A DNA stretch of 64,000 bases from Acidobacteriota bacterium (GCA_025359885.1 JANYDG010000024.1:23447-87446); one strand, 5' to 3'; positions 37,150-49,741 are shown, counted from the first letter of the stretch. Notes: a model not told the origin generated them from the sequence alone. Translations and numbers: made by a program.

Positions 37150-38061
37150 TTACTTCCCTTTGAATTTCTTGATCAGATTCTTGCCGGCAAATCCCACCGA
37201 GACTGCTGCACGCTTGGTGTTATCAAGCAGTTCAGACCGGCCTGGGGGCGTGGGGTTCAATCCCATCTTACGCAGGTAATAGTTCGCCTGGTATACATGT
37301 TTCCGGCGAGAGTCTTTGTACTGGTAGCTGATGCTGAAGGAGATTGAGACGTTGTCAGGAGTCTTGAGCCAGTGCGGGGAATTCACAGGAATATGGACGC
37401 CGGTGCCTGGAGTCATCTGGTAGACGAAAGCCCGGTCTTGAAACTGTGGCTTATACATACCCGCATTGTTATCTTTTGACCAGAAGGTTTCCAGTTCTGT
37501 CTCGGGCGTTACGTCGCGGTCATTGCGGTCAAAGATATTCATTTCCTTGTTGCCGCTGACCTGCATGAGGAAGTTGCATTCCCTATCAATATGATAGGCG
37601 GTGATGCGATTGGGCGAAGTAAAGAAGATGATAGCTTCCTGGCTTTTCTTGTCCTCGTCAATCTGGCGTCCCGTCAGAAGTTTGACTTCATTGAGGCACT
37701 GCTCAAGCAGTTCGTTGTATTCGGGATCCTTTTCAAGATGGCGCAGCATCATCCAGCCGCTGGCGACGTCGATGTTATCGAAGACTTCTTTCGATGAAAG
37801 CTTCCGCTCTGGGAGCTGCTGCCACCGCTGCCCGATGATGATAGGGCCATGATCGTAGTAGGCGTGATGCATCAGAACCGGATGTTCGAGAATCTGCCGG
37901 ATACGAGGCAGCTGGAACATTGGGTGATCTGCGGTGAAGCAGTGATTGAACTGGAACGGCATTTCATCAAAATCAGTATGGAAGCCGGGATTGGATGGGT
38001 CAAAAATCGATGCCTGTGCGGGGGGCTTTACAGCTACTTCAGCAACGGCTGTGGCGTGCAT
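37150..38061 (-). CDS. JmjC/cupin-type putative dioxygenase (copy 2)
   Basis: 303 residues from the ATG at 38059-38061, with a textbook GGAGG five bases upstream on the minus strand; the longer frame is not needed. The iron-binding HxD is in ITAYHIDRECN (about 180) and the distal His in GVHIPVNSPHW (about 245), in a cupin/JmjC-like arrangement. Around these are NIFDRNDRDVTP and ISFSISYQY strands. It is not closely similar by eye to copy 1, so the two probably act on different sites. Expected cofactors are Fe(II) and 2-oxoglutarate. It faces the ATP-grasp gene and is likely a tailoring hydroxylase; the substrate is unknown. Confidence 0.78.
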   Translation of the reverse strand: MHATAVAEVAVKPPAQASIFDPSNPGFHTDFDEMPFQFNHCFTADHPMFQLPRIRQILEHPVLMHHAYYDHGPIIIGQRWQQLPERKLSSKEVFDNIDVASGWMMLRHLEKDPEYNELLEQCLNEVKLLTGRQIDEDKKSQEAIIFFTSPNRITAYHIDRECNFLMQVSGNKEMNIFDRNDRDVTPETELETFWSKDNNAGMYKPQFQDRAFVYQMTPGTGVHIPVNSPHWLKTPDNVSISFSISYQYKDSRRKHVYQANYYLRKMGLNPTPPGRSELLDNTKRAAVSVGFAGKNLIKKFKGK

Positions 38062-38517
38062 ATATCCTCCTAGAATTCCGGGGATACGAGTAATGTATCG
38101 TAGCGCTCCGGCAGTAGACAAACAGTATTTGGGGTAAGGCTTCCTATTCAGGCTAGCATAGGGGGAACTGCGATGTAGGCTCTGCAGGCGCAACCAATGT
38201 ATCACCCTATCTGCACCAAAAGTGGGCTTTGGCATCGGGCTTTTGTCCCATTTGCCCGTCCCGCCAGTAGAAACTTCGTGGCAAATTCCGGCGCCTCAGC
38301 GTTGCCCCCCTGGAAAGAATGCTGCATCTGGCAGGCAAAAGGTCGTGGGAGATCGTTGAGGGATGGACACTACCCTTGCACAGAGATAACGGGGATACCG
38401 GTCTAGAGCATTTCCAGGAATACGGTGAAGTGTCTAGCTTTCGCGAGGATGGATTTTTCTTGATGAAAAAATCCAGTCAGCGGTGCGGCCTGCCTTCATA
38501 CCATTCCTGAAAATGCT
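38062..38517. other. Intergenic region with an A/T-rich hairpin
   Basis: 456 bases between the second cupin gene and the first hydrolase gene, both on the minus strand. It holds the cupin gene's ribosome-binding site (GGAGG at 38067-38071 on the minus strand) and the hairpin at 38451-38474. No gene was recognised. Confidence 0.5.
38451..38474 (-). terminator. Possible terminator of the first hydrolase gene
   Basis: GGATTTTT and AAAAATCC form an 8-base-pair stem about 45 bases after the stop of the minus-strand hydrolase gene. The stem is A/T-rich with no separate T-run, so confidence is low. Confidence 0.35.
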
Positions 38518-39963
38518 TTAGCGTGACACCGGAGAAGTTGTTGGCGCTGCTTGCGACTGCCAGGATTGAAAGCGCACGACCTCGGGGAATGGTTGCTGCG
38601 GATTGGCGAGTAGAGGCTGGGGCTGGGCCTTCAACGTCTGGAGGAAAAACGCGACGACATAGGCATTGATAATGGTAGCGGCTCGGGATTGAGGGAGCGT
38701 CCCGATTCCAGACAGCGAGTGAAAGGGCGAGAAGAAGCCCTTGTCGCTAAAATTTTCATGGTCGATGCCGCGAATGACGACCTGGTATCCTCCGAATTTT
38801 CGAAAAGAAGCGGCCAGGGCAGTTTCGCCGAGGATGCTCATCTGCGCATGTACGCGGGTGCTCTGGATCGGTGAGAGTTCGCTGCCCGGGGGCATCTCCG
38901 GGGCTTCCGCCTGAATGCGGAAGAGGGGCTTTGGCAAGCCGATCTCAGCGACTGGACCGTGCAGTACGCCGTCGAGCACGATTGCGGAGACGACTCGCTG
39001 GTCTTCACTGGCCAATTCTGCCGAGACAGAACCACCAAACGAGTGCCCAAATGCTCCGACGTGGGTCAGATCCAGATGACCAGCCAGCGGGTCGGTGGCT
39101 GAATGATCGATCGCAGTGAACTCGTTCAGGACAAATTTATCGTCATCGGTTTGAATCCGCAACTCGTTGTGGGCGAGATTCAATCGCTGTTCCAGGGTGA
39201 GGGTGGGCTTGGAATAGAAATCCCCCAGATCAACCTGGGTGCGACCGTCGGCCCTGCTGCCATCATGAAGCTCGACGATGGCGGCGTTGTAAGGGTGCGA
39301 AACACCGACGACGATAAAGCCCTGGCTGGCCAACTCCTGCAGAATGTAGCTGCTTCGATTGCGAAATCCGCGCCAGGCGTGATTGAAGAGGATGACCGGG
39401 AACCGGCCTGGGGCTATGGGAGCGTCCAGAATGGCGTCGGTTTTGAGAACGGCCTGATAGGTAGAGCGGAAGTCGGTTTCCTTCCACTGTCGATAAAACG
39501 CGTGGGGGCCGGTGCGGGTCGCGGATGGGTACCAGACCTGGACGACAACTTCGCGATTATGGTGAGGCGTGTGGGGATGCGTCTCCTGGCGATTTGGATC
39601 GACGAAATAGAGCGTTCTGGTGGCGATCGGGAAGGGTCCAGTGGGGCTGAGGACGTGAAACATAGGAAGTGTGTAGCAGAAAGCCAATCCGCACACGAGC
39701 AGGGTCATTGAAACGGTTGCGGTGTAAAGCACTGACCTACCACTCCAGGTGGGTCGCATGAACGGAAGAAGCAGGAGAAGAATCGCCAGATAAATGGGAA
39801 TCATCTGCCAGTGAGCGCCTTCGAGCCACGCATGGACTGGGAGCATGAGCAGGGCGGCGAGAGTCGCGAGGCGAATCCAAAATGGCCATATCCGTCGAGC
39901 AAGGAGGGTCCAACCCAACGCGGGGAGACTCAAGACCACCATCAACCACTCAAATGTTCGCAT
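38518..39963 (-). CDS. Membrane-anchored alpha/beta hydrolase, PAF-acetylhydrolase-like (copy 1)
   Basis: 481 residues from the ATG at 39961-39963 (GAGGA five bases upstream). Four N-terminal transmembrane helices (about 3-20, 27-45, 52-70, 80-100) are followed by a periplasmic-side alpha/beta hydrolase domain. This domain resembles plasma platelet-activating-factor acetylhydrolase: strand VVVQVWYPS, oxyanion region VILFNHAWRGF, nucleophile elbow GHSFGG at about 300, Asp in IVLDGV and His in IDHENFSD. These enzymes hydrolyse short acyl esters or lipids. A paralogue of the same layout lies at 45527-46954, so the pair brackets the flippase and NRPS genes. Possible roles are product release, deacylation or self-protection. 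Confidence 0.82.
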   Translation of the reverse strand: MRTFEWLMVVLSLPALGWTLLARRIWPFWIRLATLAALLMLPVHAWLEGAHWQMIPIYLAILLLLLPFMRPTWSGRSVLYTATVSMTLLVCGLAFCYTLPMFHVLSPTGPFPIATRTLYFVDPNRQETHPHTPHHNREVVVQVWYPSATRTGPHAFYRQWKETDFRSTYQAVLKTDAILDAPIAPGRFPVILFNHAWRGFRNRSSYILQELASQGFIVVGVSHPYNAAIVELHDGSRADGRTQVDLGDFYSKPTLTLEQRLNLAHNELRIQTDDDKFVLNEFTAIDHSATDPLAGHLDLTHVGAFGHSFGGSVSAELASEDQRVVSAIVLDGVLHGPVAEIGLPKPLFRIQAEAPEMPPGSELSPIQSTRVHAQMSILGETALAASFRKFGGYQVVIRGIDHENFSDKGFFSPFHSLSGIGTLPQSRAATIINAYVVAFFLQTLKAQPQPLLANPQQPFPEVVRFQSWQSQAAPTTSPVSR

Positions 39964-40305
39964 CCGATTCCTCTGACCTGACTTTGTGGTGAGGTTAGCA
40001 TAAGGCTGGTCATTGCGCCCGGCGCAGCGGATGCAATGAAGCGGAATGCTGGTACAACTTCTGCGGCAGGATACGGTTTTGGCAAACCATGCACGGCTAT
40101 ACTTTGATGGTTGGGCATCAACGTCTCCGAAAACGCCAGCAAAGCAGTTTGGCCTACAGATTATCAATGCGCTCGTTTTCATGTGTCGTCCAGTAAAGTC
40201 TTTGCCGATCATCAAACAGGAGCGCCAATTTTTCCAACCAGATGTGACAAACCAAATGCTGATTGATTTGCTTCAGCCGAGTGAATTCAGCCATGACGAC
40301 CCACT

Positions 40306-41721
40306 ATGACGATTGATACTGAAGTACCGCCGATTCTTCTTGAGGAACAGCCCGAAGCAGGGGCGAAGCCGCCTGGCCGATCGCTGGAGTCGCGGGCGCT
40401 TAAAGGTACCTACATCGTTGTCGCCTTCTACGGCGCTGCTTCTGCACTGCGCATGGTCAGCAGTGTGGTTCTCACGCGGTTTTTTCTCCCAGAGATGTTT
40501 GGCCTGATGGCACTGCTGACGACGGTAATCGTTGGCTTGAATCTCTTCAGCCACATTGGTCTGGAAGACAGCATTGTTCAGAACCCTCGCGGCGATGATG
40601 AGGCATTTATCAACACAGCCTGGACTATACAGGCGATACGCGGTGTCGGATTATGGCTTCTTACTGTGGCTCTGGCCTGGCCGGTCGCCCGCTTTTACCA
40701 CGAACCGCGCCTCCTGTGGCTGCTGCCTGTTGTCGGGTTCGGGTGTGTCATTGCGGGGTTCAGTTCACCCAACTTGCTGACGCTTGCGAGAAACCTCGGG
40801 GTGGGCAGGCTCTCACTCCTGGAGTTGGCGTGCCAGTTTGTGCTCTTCGCCGTCTCGCTCATCTGGGCTTTTTTTCAGCGAACAATCTGGGCCCTTGCCA
40901 TCGGCCGGGTCATTTCTGAGATTGTTCGGATGTACCTGAGCTATCGGCTGCTCGATGGCGGGATCCGGCCGCGCTTTGTTCTGGAGCGCGAAGCGGTGCG
41001 AACACTTCTCGGTTTTGGCCGATGGATTTTGCTGAGCACAGCCCTCACATTCCTCGCGACACAATCAGACCGACTCATTCTGGCCAAGCTTACGTCGTTC
41101 CAGATGTTGGGGATTTATGGCATCGCCTTCTCGCTTTCGGACTTGCCTCGACAGATCATCGGGATGTTTGCCCAACGGGTTGGCTTCCCCTTCATCGCAA
41201 AGTTTTCTCATCTAGAGCGGTCTGTATTTCGGACCGTCCTGCTCAAGTACCGCATGATGGTACTCGCTGTGGGGTCAGTTCTACTGACGTTTACGATTTG
41301 CATCGGAGACGTCTTTATCACCCACGCCTACAAGAAGCCGTACCACGATGCCGCGTGGATGATCGCGATCTTTGCAATCGGGTTGTGGCACACGCTGCTG
41401 TACAGCACCATCTCGTATGCAATTCTTTCTATCCAAAAGGCGCACTACAACGCTGTCGCAAATTTCTTCTACTGTGTCACTCTGTTTCTGCTGCTGCCCG
41501 CCGGCTACCACTTTTTCGGAATGGTTGGAGCGGTGGCGGCAGTGGCCATGAGTGACCTGCCCGTCTACATCGTGAATGTTTATGCGGCAGTCAAGAACGG
41601 ACTGGGGACGCTGCGACAGGATGCTTACATGACGCTGTTTTTTCTGTGCACTCTGGCAATCGGTCTGGCAATCCGGCATGTCTTTGGACTCGGAATTCCG
41701 TTTCCCTCCTTTCCGCATTAA
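40306..41721 (+). CDS. Wzx-type oligosaccharide flippase (polysaccharide transporter family)
   Basis: 471 residues, about 12-14 transmembrane helices, of the MOP/polysaccharide-transporter superfamily. The N-terminus ALKGTYIVVAFYGAASALRMVSS and the loop MFGLMALLTTVIVGLNLFSHIGLEDSI (read in parts) are typical of O-antigen/teichuronic-type flippases, as is QSDRLILAKLTS in the middle. It would flip undecaprenyl-linked repeat units to the periplasm, matching the WecG-like, GT2 and GT4 enzymes here. It is divergent from the first hydrolase gene and 387 bases upstream of the NRPS gene. No Wzy polymerase is visible in this window. Confidence 0.86.
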   Translation: MTIDTEVPPILLEEQPEAGAKPPGRSLESRALKGTYIVVAFYGAASALRMVSSVVLTRFFLPEMFGLMALLTTVIVGLNLFSHIGLEDSIVQNPRGDDEAFINTAWTIQAIRGVGLWLLTVALAWPVARFYHEPRLLWLLPVVGFGCVIAGFSSPNLLTLARNLGVGRLSLLELACQFVLFAVSLIWAFFQRTIWALAIGRVISEIVRMYLSYRLLDGGIRPRFVLEREAVRTLLGFGRWILLSTALTFLATQSDRLILAKLTSFQMLGIYGIAFSLSDLPRQIIGMFAQRVGFPFIAKFSHLERSVFRTVLLKYRMMVLAVGSVLLTFTICIGDVFITHAYKKPYHDAAWMIAIFAIGLWHTLLYSTISYAILSIQKAHYNAVANFFYCVTLFLLLPAGYHFFGMVGAVAAVAMSDLPVYIVNVYAAVKNGLGTLRQDAYMTLFFLCTLAIGLAIRHVFGLGIPFPSFPH

Positions 41722-42108
41722 TCTAACTTGGGAATCGTTGACTTAAGCGAGTCAGGTAGGTTTGCCAAAGAGTCAATCTTCAGAAGGAAGCAGCTTTCGA
41801 AGGAAAAAACAGTTATGATGACGAGAATTCCGTTGAAACAGGCGGTGTGAAGCATCGACACCGGCACCACTTTTCTGAATGTGAAAGGGAAAATCAGGAA
41901 AATTGGACGTAATTCCGGGGTAGATTGACTTTCCGGCAAACCCGACAAGTCTGCTTTGCATCTGAGAAAGAGAGTTGTTGTGCCAATTACAACGCCCTTC
42001 AGTTTCCTCTGGAAGCTTTCGTCGGGTTCACTCTAGTCCGGCCTTTGTTATCATCTGAAGGCATGAGCCGTTCATTCGACAACTGAGAATCCGGCAGGTG
42101 GCATAGTC
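41722..42108. other. Intergenic region, nothing recognised
   Basis: 387 bases between the flippase gene and the NRPS gene. Short open frames on the minus strand have no recognisable family. A promoter for the NRPS gene probably lies here, but I could not place it. Confidence 0.4.
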
Positions 42109-45477
<3,369 letters not shown>

Positions 45478-45526
45478 CTTGGGTGCCACCCCCTCCGGCC
45501 AAGGTCCGCGCCATCGCTCGGACAAC

Positions 45527-46954
45527 TTACGGTGCGGACTTGCTTTCGCCGGAAAAGCGCTCAAATTCAACCTCAGAAAATGGACTAGGGAGCGTTTCCA
45601 GCAACGGCTCCCGGACGCCATTTAATTCAAACATGAAAAATGCCAGAGTATAGGCATTGACGATCTTGTGTGTTCGCGCCGGGTCCAGGCTTCCTCTACC
45701 GCTGACGGAGGCCAGCGGGGAGAAGAGCGATCGGTCAGTGAAGTCAACATGGCGGGTACCCGCAATAAACGCCATGAATCCGCCATTGGCGTGCAGACTC
45801 TGCGTTACATGGACGAAGTCTTGCGCCGATGTTTGCCAAAATAACCGGTTCGCAATTGGGCCGGACCTGAGCTGATCCGGGGTCGGCAAAGTCTGGCCTC
45901 TGTCTTCGTAGATGACCATCATGGGCTTGGATAGGCCATGAGCGGCGACATCTCCAAATGTCCAGCCATCCAGATTGAGTGCCACCTTGATGCGCGGGTC
46001 CTGGAAAGCAGCCTGCGCTGCGACAGCTCCGCCTATCGAAAATCCCATGGCACCAACCCGCGTGAAATCCATTTGGTGAAACCAGGGGGTGTGCGCATCT
46101 TGATTCAATACTGAGAGTCGGTCCAGAACGGCAGCATCATCCTGCGCCTCAATTCTTACGTACTTGTCTCCCAGGGACCATTGTTCCTCGACCGTGGAAT
46201 TCTCAAAGCTTCCGAGGGTCGGTGCATTTCTGGAATCGGCAACGCGGCCATCCGGGAATTCGACGAGCCCACCGTAAAAGGTATGGTCAATGGCGACGGC
46301 GATGAATCCGTGGCTCGCCAGTTCTTCCATCTGGTAGGTCCCCTCGGTCCGCTCACCCATCCAGCCTGGGTTATAGAGCACCACCGGGTAAGGACCACCG
46401 CGACGTACTTGAGCATCGAGGTAAGAGTGAGTTCTGAGAACGGAGCGATAGGATGCCCGCACCGTCAGCTCTTTCCGGCGCTGATAGACTGCCAGTTGCT
46501 CCGCCCCAGACGGCTCTGCCGGGTACCAGACCTGAATCATTAATTCGCGCTTTCCGCTGGGAGAGCTCCCCCCCGTTTCGGCTCGGCTCTGATCGATCAC
46601 ATGAAGAATGCGGGTCCCGACAGTGGCTGTTCCCGAGAGCTTTGGCAGTTGAAACATCGGGAAAAGCCATGTCAGAGCGGTGGTCCCGATCGCCAGTAGC
46701 AGAATCAGGCCGCCAACCACCGCCTTTAACCGGCGTGACCGGCTTGGGAGTCTGGAGGTCCCGGCAAGCAGAATCACGGCTGCAAGATAGAGCGGAAACA
46801 ACTGCCAATGGGGACCCTCGTGGAAGACCTGAATTCCCAGTGCGACGACCATCAGACTATTCACAACCAGGAAAAGTCTGACAGCAGATGGCAACAGCAG
46901 CAGGCCACTACTCAGGAAGACGAAAACGCAGCTCACAATCTCAAAGGTTCGCAT
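45527..46954 (-). CDS. Membrane-anchored alpha/beta hydrolase, PAF-acetylhydrolase-like (copy 2)
   Basis: 475 residues, the same plan as copy 1: four N-terminal transmembrane helices (first MRTFEIVSCVFVFLSSGLLLL), then a PAF-acetylhydrolase-like domain. This has LMIQVWYPA, VVLYNPGWMG, nucleophile elbow GFSIGG (about 305), Asp in LNLDGW and His in GTRHVDFTD. The two copies share the N-terminal MRTFE and most spacing, so they arose by duplication. The gene converges on the NRPS gene (49 bases apart) and lies 48 bases after the acetyltransferase gene, in a minus-strand group with the sigma-54 regulator. Confidence 0.82.
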   Translation of the reverse strand: MRTFEIVSCVFVFLSSGLLLLPSAVRLFLVVNSLMVVALGIQVFHEGPHWQLFPLYLAAVILLAGTSRLPSRSRRLKAVVGGLILLLAIGTTALTWLFPMFQLPKLSGTATVGTRILHVIDQSRAETGGSSPSGKRELMIQVWYPAEPSGAEQLAVYQRRKELTVRASYRSVLRTHSYLDAQVRRGGPYPVVLYNPGWMGERTEGTYQMEELASHGFIAVAIDHTFYGGLVEFPDGRVADSRNAPTLGSFENSTVEEQWSLGDKYVRIEAQDDAAVLDRLSVLNQDAHTPWFHQMDFTRVGAMGFSIGGAVAAQAAFQDPRIKVALNLDGWTFGDVAAHGLSKPMMVIYEDRGQTLPTPDQLRSGPIANRLFWQTSAQDFVHVTQSLHANGGFMAFIAGTRHVDFTDRSLFSPLASVSGRGSLDPARTHKIVNAYTLAFFMFELNGVREPLLETLPSPFSEVEFERFSGESKSAP

Positions 46955-47002
46955 CGTTCCTGTAAGCGGGGCGGAGTGAGGAGCCAGACCGCCCCTGCAA
47001 GA

Positions 47003-47614
47003 TTAAACATCTGGTGCGGCGAGCGACAACTCAGAGGCGATTGTTTCAGCGGGAACTTGAGCTGCCGGTTTACGTGGACGAATCTTTGCGGGAACTCCTA
47101 CTGCAATGCAATTTGAAGGGACGTCGGTAATCACAACGGCATTAGCGCCAATGGCAACATCGTCGCCGATCCGAATGCTGCCAAGAACCTTGGCTCCTGC
47201 CCCAATGTCGGCGCGGTCGCCAATCATCGGCGCACCACGTTGGCCGGTGTGACGAAGGCCCACGGTCACACCATTCCTGATGACACAGTCATCTCCAAAC
47301 ACAGCATCGCCACTGATGACGATGCCTCCAAAATGGTCGATGCGGAAGCGCCTGCCGAGCTTAGCCTCACACGGCAAATCAATACCTGTGAGAATCTCGG
47401 ATGCAAGTTTAAGGAACTTGTAGACGATTGAAAAAGGGAGTCTTATGGCTCGACTCCGAATTCGATAGCGCCAGTTGCCAAAGCGGTAGACCACCATTAC
47501 CCAAAGACCCTGTCGAGTCCATTGACATTCGTACGTGCGCCAATCCTCGCGGATATTGTCGAACACTCGATTGCTCCTTGGATCTTTGTACTGCGAGGTA
47601 CAGCGCTCGATCAA
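47003..47614 (-). CDS. Serine-O-acetyltransferase-like hexapeptide acyltransferase
   Basis: 203 residues. The N-terminal helical part (FDNIREDWRTYECQW, MVVYRFGNWRYR) and the left-handed beta-helix (GIDLPCEAKLGRRFRIDHFGG, read in parts; IRNGVTVGLRHTG; ADIGAGAKVLG; GANAVVITDVP) match CysE-like enzymes. This branch, often found in polysaccharide loci, tends to acylate sugars or serine-like groups in surface glycans. The conserved catalytic His/Asp pair fits IDHFGG. It lies 36 bases after the sigma-54 regulator gene and is probably co-transcribed with it. A true role in cysteine synthesis is less likely because no cysK is adjacent. Confidence 0.83.
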   Translation of the reverse strand: MIERCTSQYKDPRSNRVFDNIREDWRTYECQWTRQGLWVMVVYRFGNWRYRIRSRAIRLPFSIVYKFLKLASEILTGIDLPCEAKLGRRFRIDHFGGIVISGDAVFGDDCVIRNGVTVGLRHTGQRGAPMIGDRADIGAGAKVLGSIRIGDDVAIGANAVVITDVPSNCIAVGVPAKIRPRKPAAQVPAETIASELSLAAPDV

Positions 47615-47650
47615 CAGGATGAGCTCTTCTGGATTCTAACGGATGTAAAA

Positions 47651-49108
47651 TCAAGCGCTGATTTCTCGCCTTTTGACCTTTGATTCGACAATTCCGTACT
47701 TCTGCAGCTTGTAAAGAAATGCCTTGTACTCGATCTGAAGAGCGGCCGCTGCCTGGCGGCGATTCCAGCGGCTGGCCTCTAAAGCATCCAGCAGGAGTTC
47801 CGTCTCAGCCACCCGGGCCGCTTCAGTCAAACGATCAAGCCGCTCAGCTGGACGGATTGCCGAACCTCTCGCCTCACCTTTTTCCTGCTCCTTTGAATCC
47901 GCAGAACCAGCCCTTCCAGAGTCCGGAAAGTGTGTAACGTTTGCGAGTGAAATCCCTGATGAGCGCTCTTCCACCGACTCAGTCAGCTCCTGAATCAGCA
48001 GCGCAGAGTCCTGATACACCAGAAAACGCCGCATCACATTTTCTAACTCACGCACGTTTCCAGGCCAGGAGTACTCCAGCAGAAAGCGCTTCAGTTCTTC
48101 ACTGACAACCGGAAACTTTTGCCCATCGGGCAAATGCCGCGCAAGTAATGTCTCCGCCAGCGGAATGATCTCCGTAGGTCGTTCACGAAGCGGTGGGATC
48201 AGAATCTTGATCACGTTGAGGCGATAGTACAAGTCTTCGCGGAAAGTACCATCCTGAATTGCCTTGCCGAGGTCACGATGCGTGGCGGCCATGACGCGCA
48301 CATCCACGCGTACCGTCCGGTTGCTCCCGAGCGGCTGCACCTCTCCATCCTGCAGCACCTGAAGCAATTTGGTTTGCAGGCGCAAATCCATGTCGCCAAT
48401 TTCGTCGAGCAAAATCGTCCCGCCATGAGCCATTTCAAAGCGCCCCTGACGGTCTGCTGTGGCGCCGGTGAAAGCACCCTTGGCGCAGCCGAAGAGCTCG
48501 CTTTCCGCAAGTTCAGGAGGGAGAGCCGCGCAATTGAGCTTTAGAAACGGCTTGTCAGCCCGACGCGAGTAACTGCGCAGTCGTCGAGCCATCACTTCCT
48601 TGCCCACACCCGTTTCACCGCTCAACAACACAGGAACGTCGGCCATGCCGACCCGCCGCAGGAACTCCTCCGAGTAAGGAAGGATTGCTTTACCCTGCCG
48701 GACTTCCGCATCTTCGGCGGCTTCGATTGCGACCGATGTCGCGATCCTGAGAACCATTCGCAAAATCGCGCCTGACTCCGGATGATTCAAAGGCTTTTCG
48801 AGGACTCGGACCGAGCTGCTACTGCCCAAAAGGGCATCCAGCAGCAAGGAACGCTCCTGCGCCGCCAGCAGAATCTGGAGATCAGGTTTTACTGCGCTCA
48901 GATCCGTCAACATCGAAAAATCACTCTGACGGCGCATGGTGATGTTAAAGACAGCTACGGAAGCAGGACATCCGGGTTCGCGCAGATAGGAAACCGACTC
49001 TTCAAGTGATCGGAAACAAAGGGCGCAATACCCCTCGTCAGCTAAGCTCTGAATGAGAGGTTCGTGAATCTGCGAGTTCTGTACTGCAAGAACAATATGT
49101 CCACCCAA
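47651..49108 (-). CDS. Sigma-54-dependent enhancer-binding regulator with degenerate receiver domain
   Basis: 485 residues from a TTG (an in-frame stop lies four codons upstream). Residues 1-120 fold like a receiver, but the acidic pair and phospho-Asp are missing: VLAVQNSQ and VAVFNIT replace DD and D, while the conserved Lys remains in LEKPL. The AAA+ domain (about 150-375) has Walker A GETGVGKE, the sigma-54-contacting GAFTGA, Walker B TILLDEIGD and PGNVRELENV. A Fis-type helix-turn-helix ends the protein (RRQAAAALQIEYKAFLYKL). It should activate sigma-54 promoters without classical phosphorylation. It is divergent from the promoter at 49651-49668 that leads into the wecG-wza-wzc-PKS genes, resembling the regulator layout of other exopolysaccharide loci. 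Confidence 0.9.
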   Translation of the reverse strand: MGGHIVLAVQNSQIHEPLIQSLADEGYCALCFRSLEESVSYLREPGCPASVAVFNITMRRQSDFSMLTDLSAVKPDLQILLAAQERSLLLDALLGSSSSVRVLEKPLNHPESGAILRMVLRIATSVAIEAAEDAEVRQGKAILPYSEEFLRRVGMADVPVLLSGETGVGKEVMARRLRSYSRRADKPFLKLNCAALPPELAESELFGCAKGAFTGATADRQGRFEMAHGGTILLDEIGDMDLRLQTKLLQVLQDGEVQPLGSNRTVRVDVRVMAATHRDLGKAIQDGTFREDLYYRLNVIKILIPPLRERPTEIIPLAETLLARHLPDGQKFPVVSEELKRFLLEYSWPGNVRELENVMRRFLVYQDSALLIQELTESVEERSSGISLANVTHFPDSGRAGSADSKEQEKGEARGSAIRPAERLDRLTEAARVAETELLLDALEASRWNRRQAAAALQIEYKAFLYKLQKYGIVESKVKRREISA

Positions 49109-49422
49109 GACTTCTCATGACCTCTCAAAAATGCTTGATTCGACGGCCGTGGATTGGCGCGGTCGAAATCGAGTTCCGCCGAACAAACAGACCTGCTGTT
49201 CGGTAAAGTGTCGGCTGCAAACGACCGTCACTTCTGAAACAAATTATTGCGCGATCCAAGACCAAACCTGGTCATCACGCCTGTACAAGCAGGAAGAGCG
49301 AGCAAAAATCCGAATAACCCGAGTATACGTCGGCGTCGGCGTCCACGCAATCTGAATTCACTGCCCAAGGGTCGGCGAGCGGTTGCTGAGGAGGAAAAGA
49401 GCCTCGGTAAGTCCAATTTTGG

Positions 49423-49529
49423 TTACTTTTGCAGAATTTTAGGATTACTTAGATAACTCTTAATTTTGCGTTGGGGATCCATCTGTTACCTATCTTTGAA
49501 TTACTTTAACGATAGCTTTTTGCTTACTT
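49423..49529. repeat. Cluster of TTACTT motifs, possible activator-binding sites
   Basis: TTACTT occurs exactly at 49423, 49445, 49501 and 49524, with a near copy TTACCT at 49486. Spacings of 22-23 bases between the outer pairs equal about two helical turns. The inverse AAGTAA is at 49606. The position, 125-230 bases upstream of the -24 box, suits upstream activator sequences. Confidence 0.4.
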
Positions 49530-49574
49530 AAGATCATTGATTTCACATTTCATCGTCACATGTTTAGACAGTTG

Positions 49575-49612
49575 GGGAACTATGGAAGTTTAGTGGGAAC
49601 CATAGAAGTAAC
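49575..49612 (+). promoter_or_regulatory. Phased direct repeat upstream of the sigma-54 promoter
   Basis: GGGAACTATGGAAGTTTA at 49575-49592 and GGGAACCATAGAAGTAAC at 49595-49612 repeat with a 20-base period. The shared core is GGGAACYATRGAAGT. It ends about 40 bases before the -24 box. This looks like a binding site for a dimeric regulator, perhaps the divergent activator or the small XRE protein. Confidence 0.5.
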
Positions 49613-49650
49613 GCAGTTCAACAATATATTGACAAATAAGGGCTCTAGCG

Positions 49651-49668
49651 TTTGGCAGAAGGATTGCA
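49651..49668 (+). promoter_or_regulatory. Sigma-54 (-24/-12) promoter
   Basis: TTTGGCAGAAGGATTGCA has GG at 49654-49655 and GC at 49666-49667, exactly 12 bases apart. It agrees with the sigma-54 consensus (YTGGCACG-N4-TTGCW) at nearly all fixed positions. The predicted start of transcription is near 49680, about 60 bases before the XRE gene. Confidence 0.78.
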
Positions 49669-49741
49669 AGGATGTTCTGCAGTAACAGCCTCTCCTTTTC
49701 CCTGAAGGAAGCTGCATCGCCAAAGAAATCGAGAGAACGCC

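Larger units (their letters stand above)
49109..49741. other. Regulatory region between sigma-54 activator and exopolysaccharide genes
   Basis: 633 bases, clearly more A+T-rich in its right half (49400-49640). It contains a near-consensus sigma-54 promoter, a 20-base-phased direct repeat and several TTACTT motifs listed separately. I see no protein-coding gene in it. Confidence 0.6.

Noticed and set aside
41718..41961. Small minus-strand open frames after the flippase gene
   Set aside because: No ribosome-binding site, no family resemblance and overlapping alternatives in two frames.
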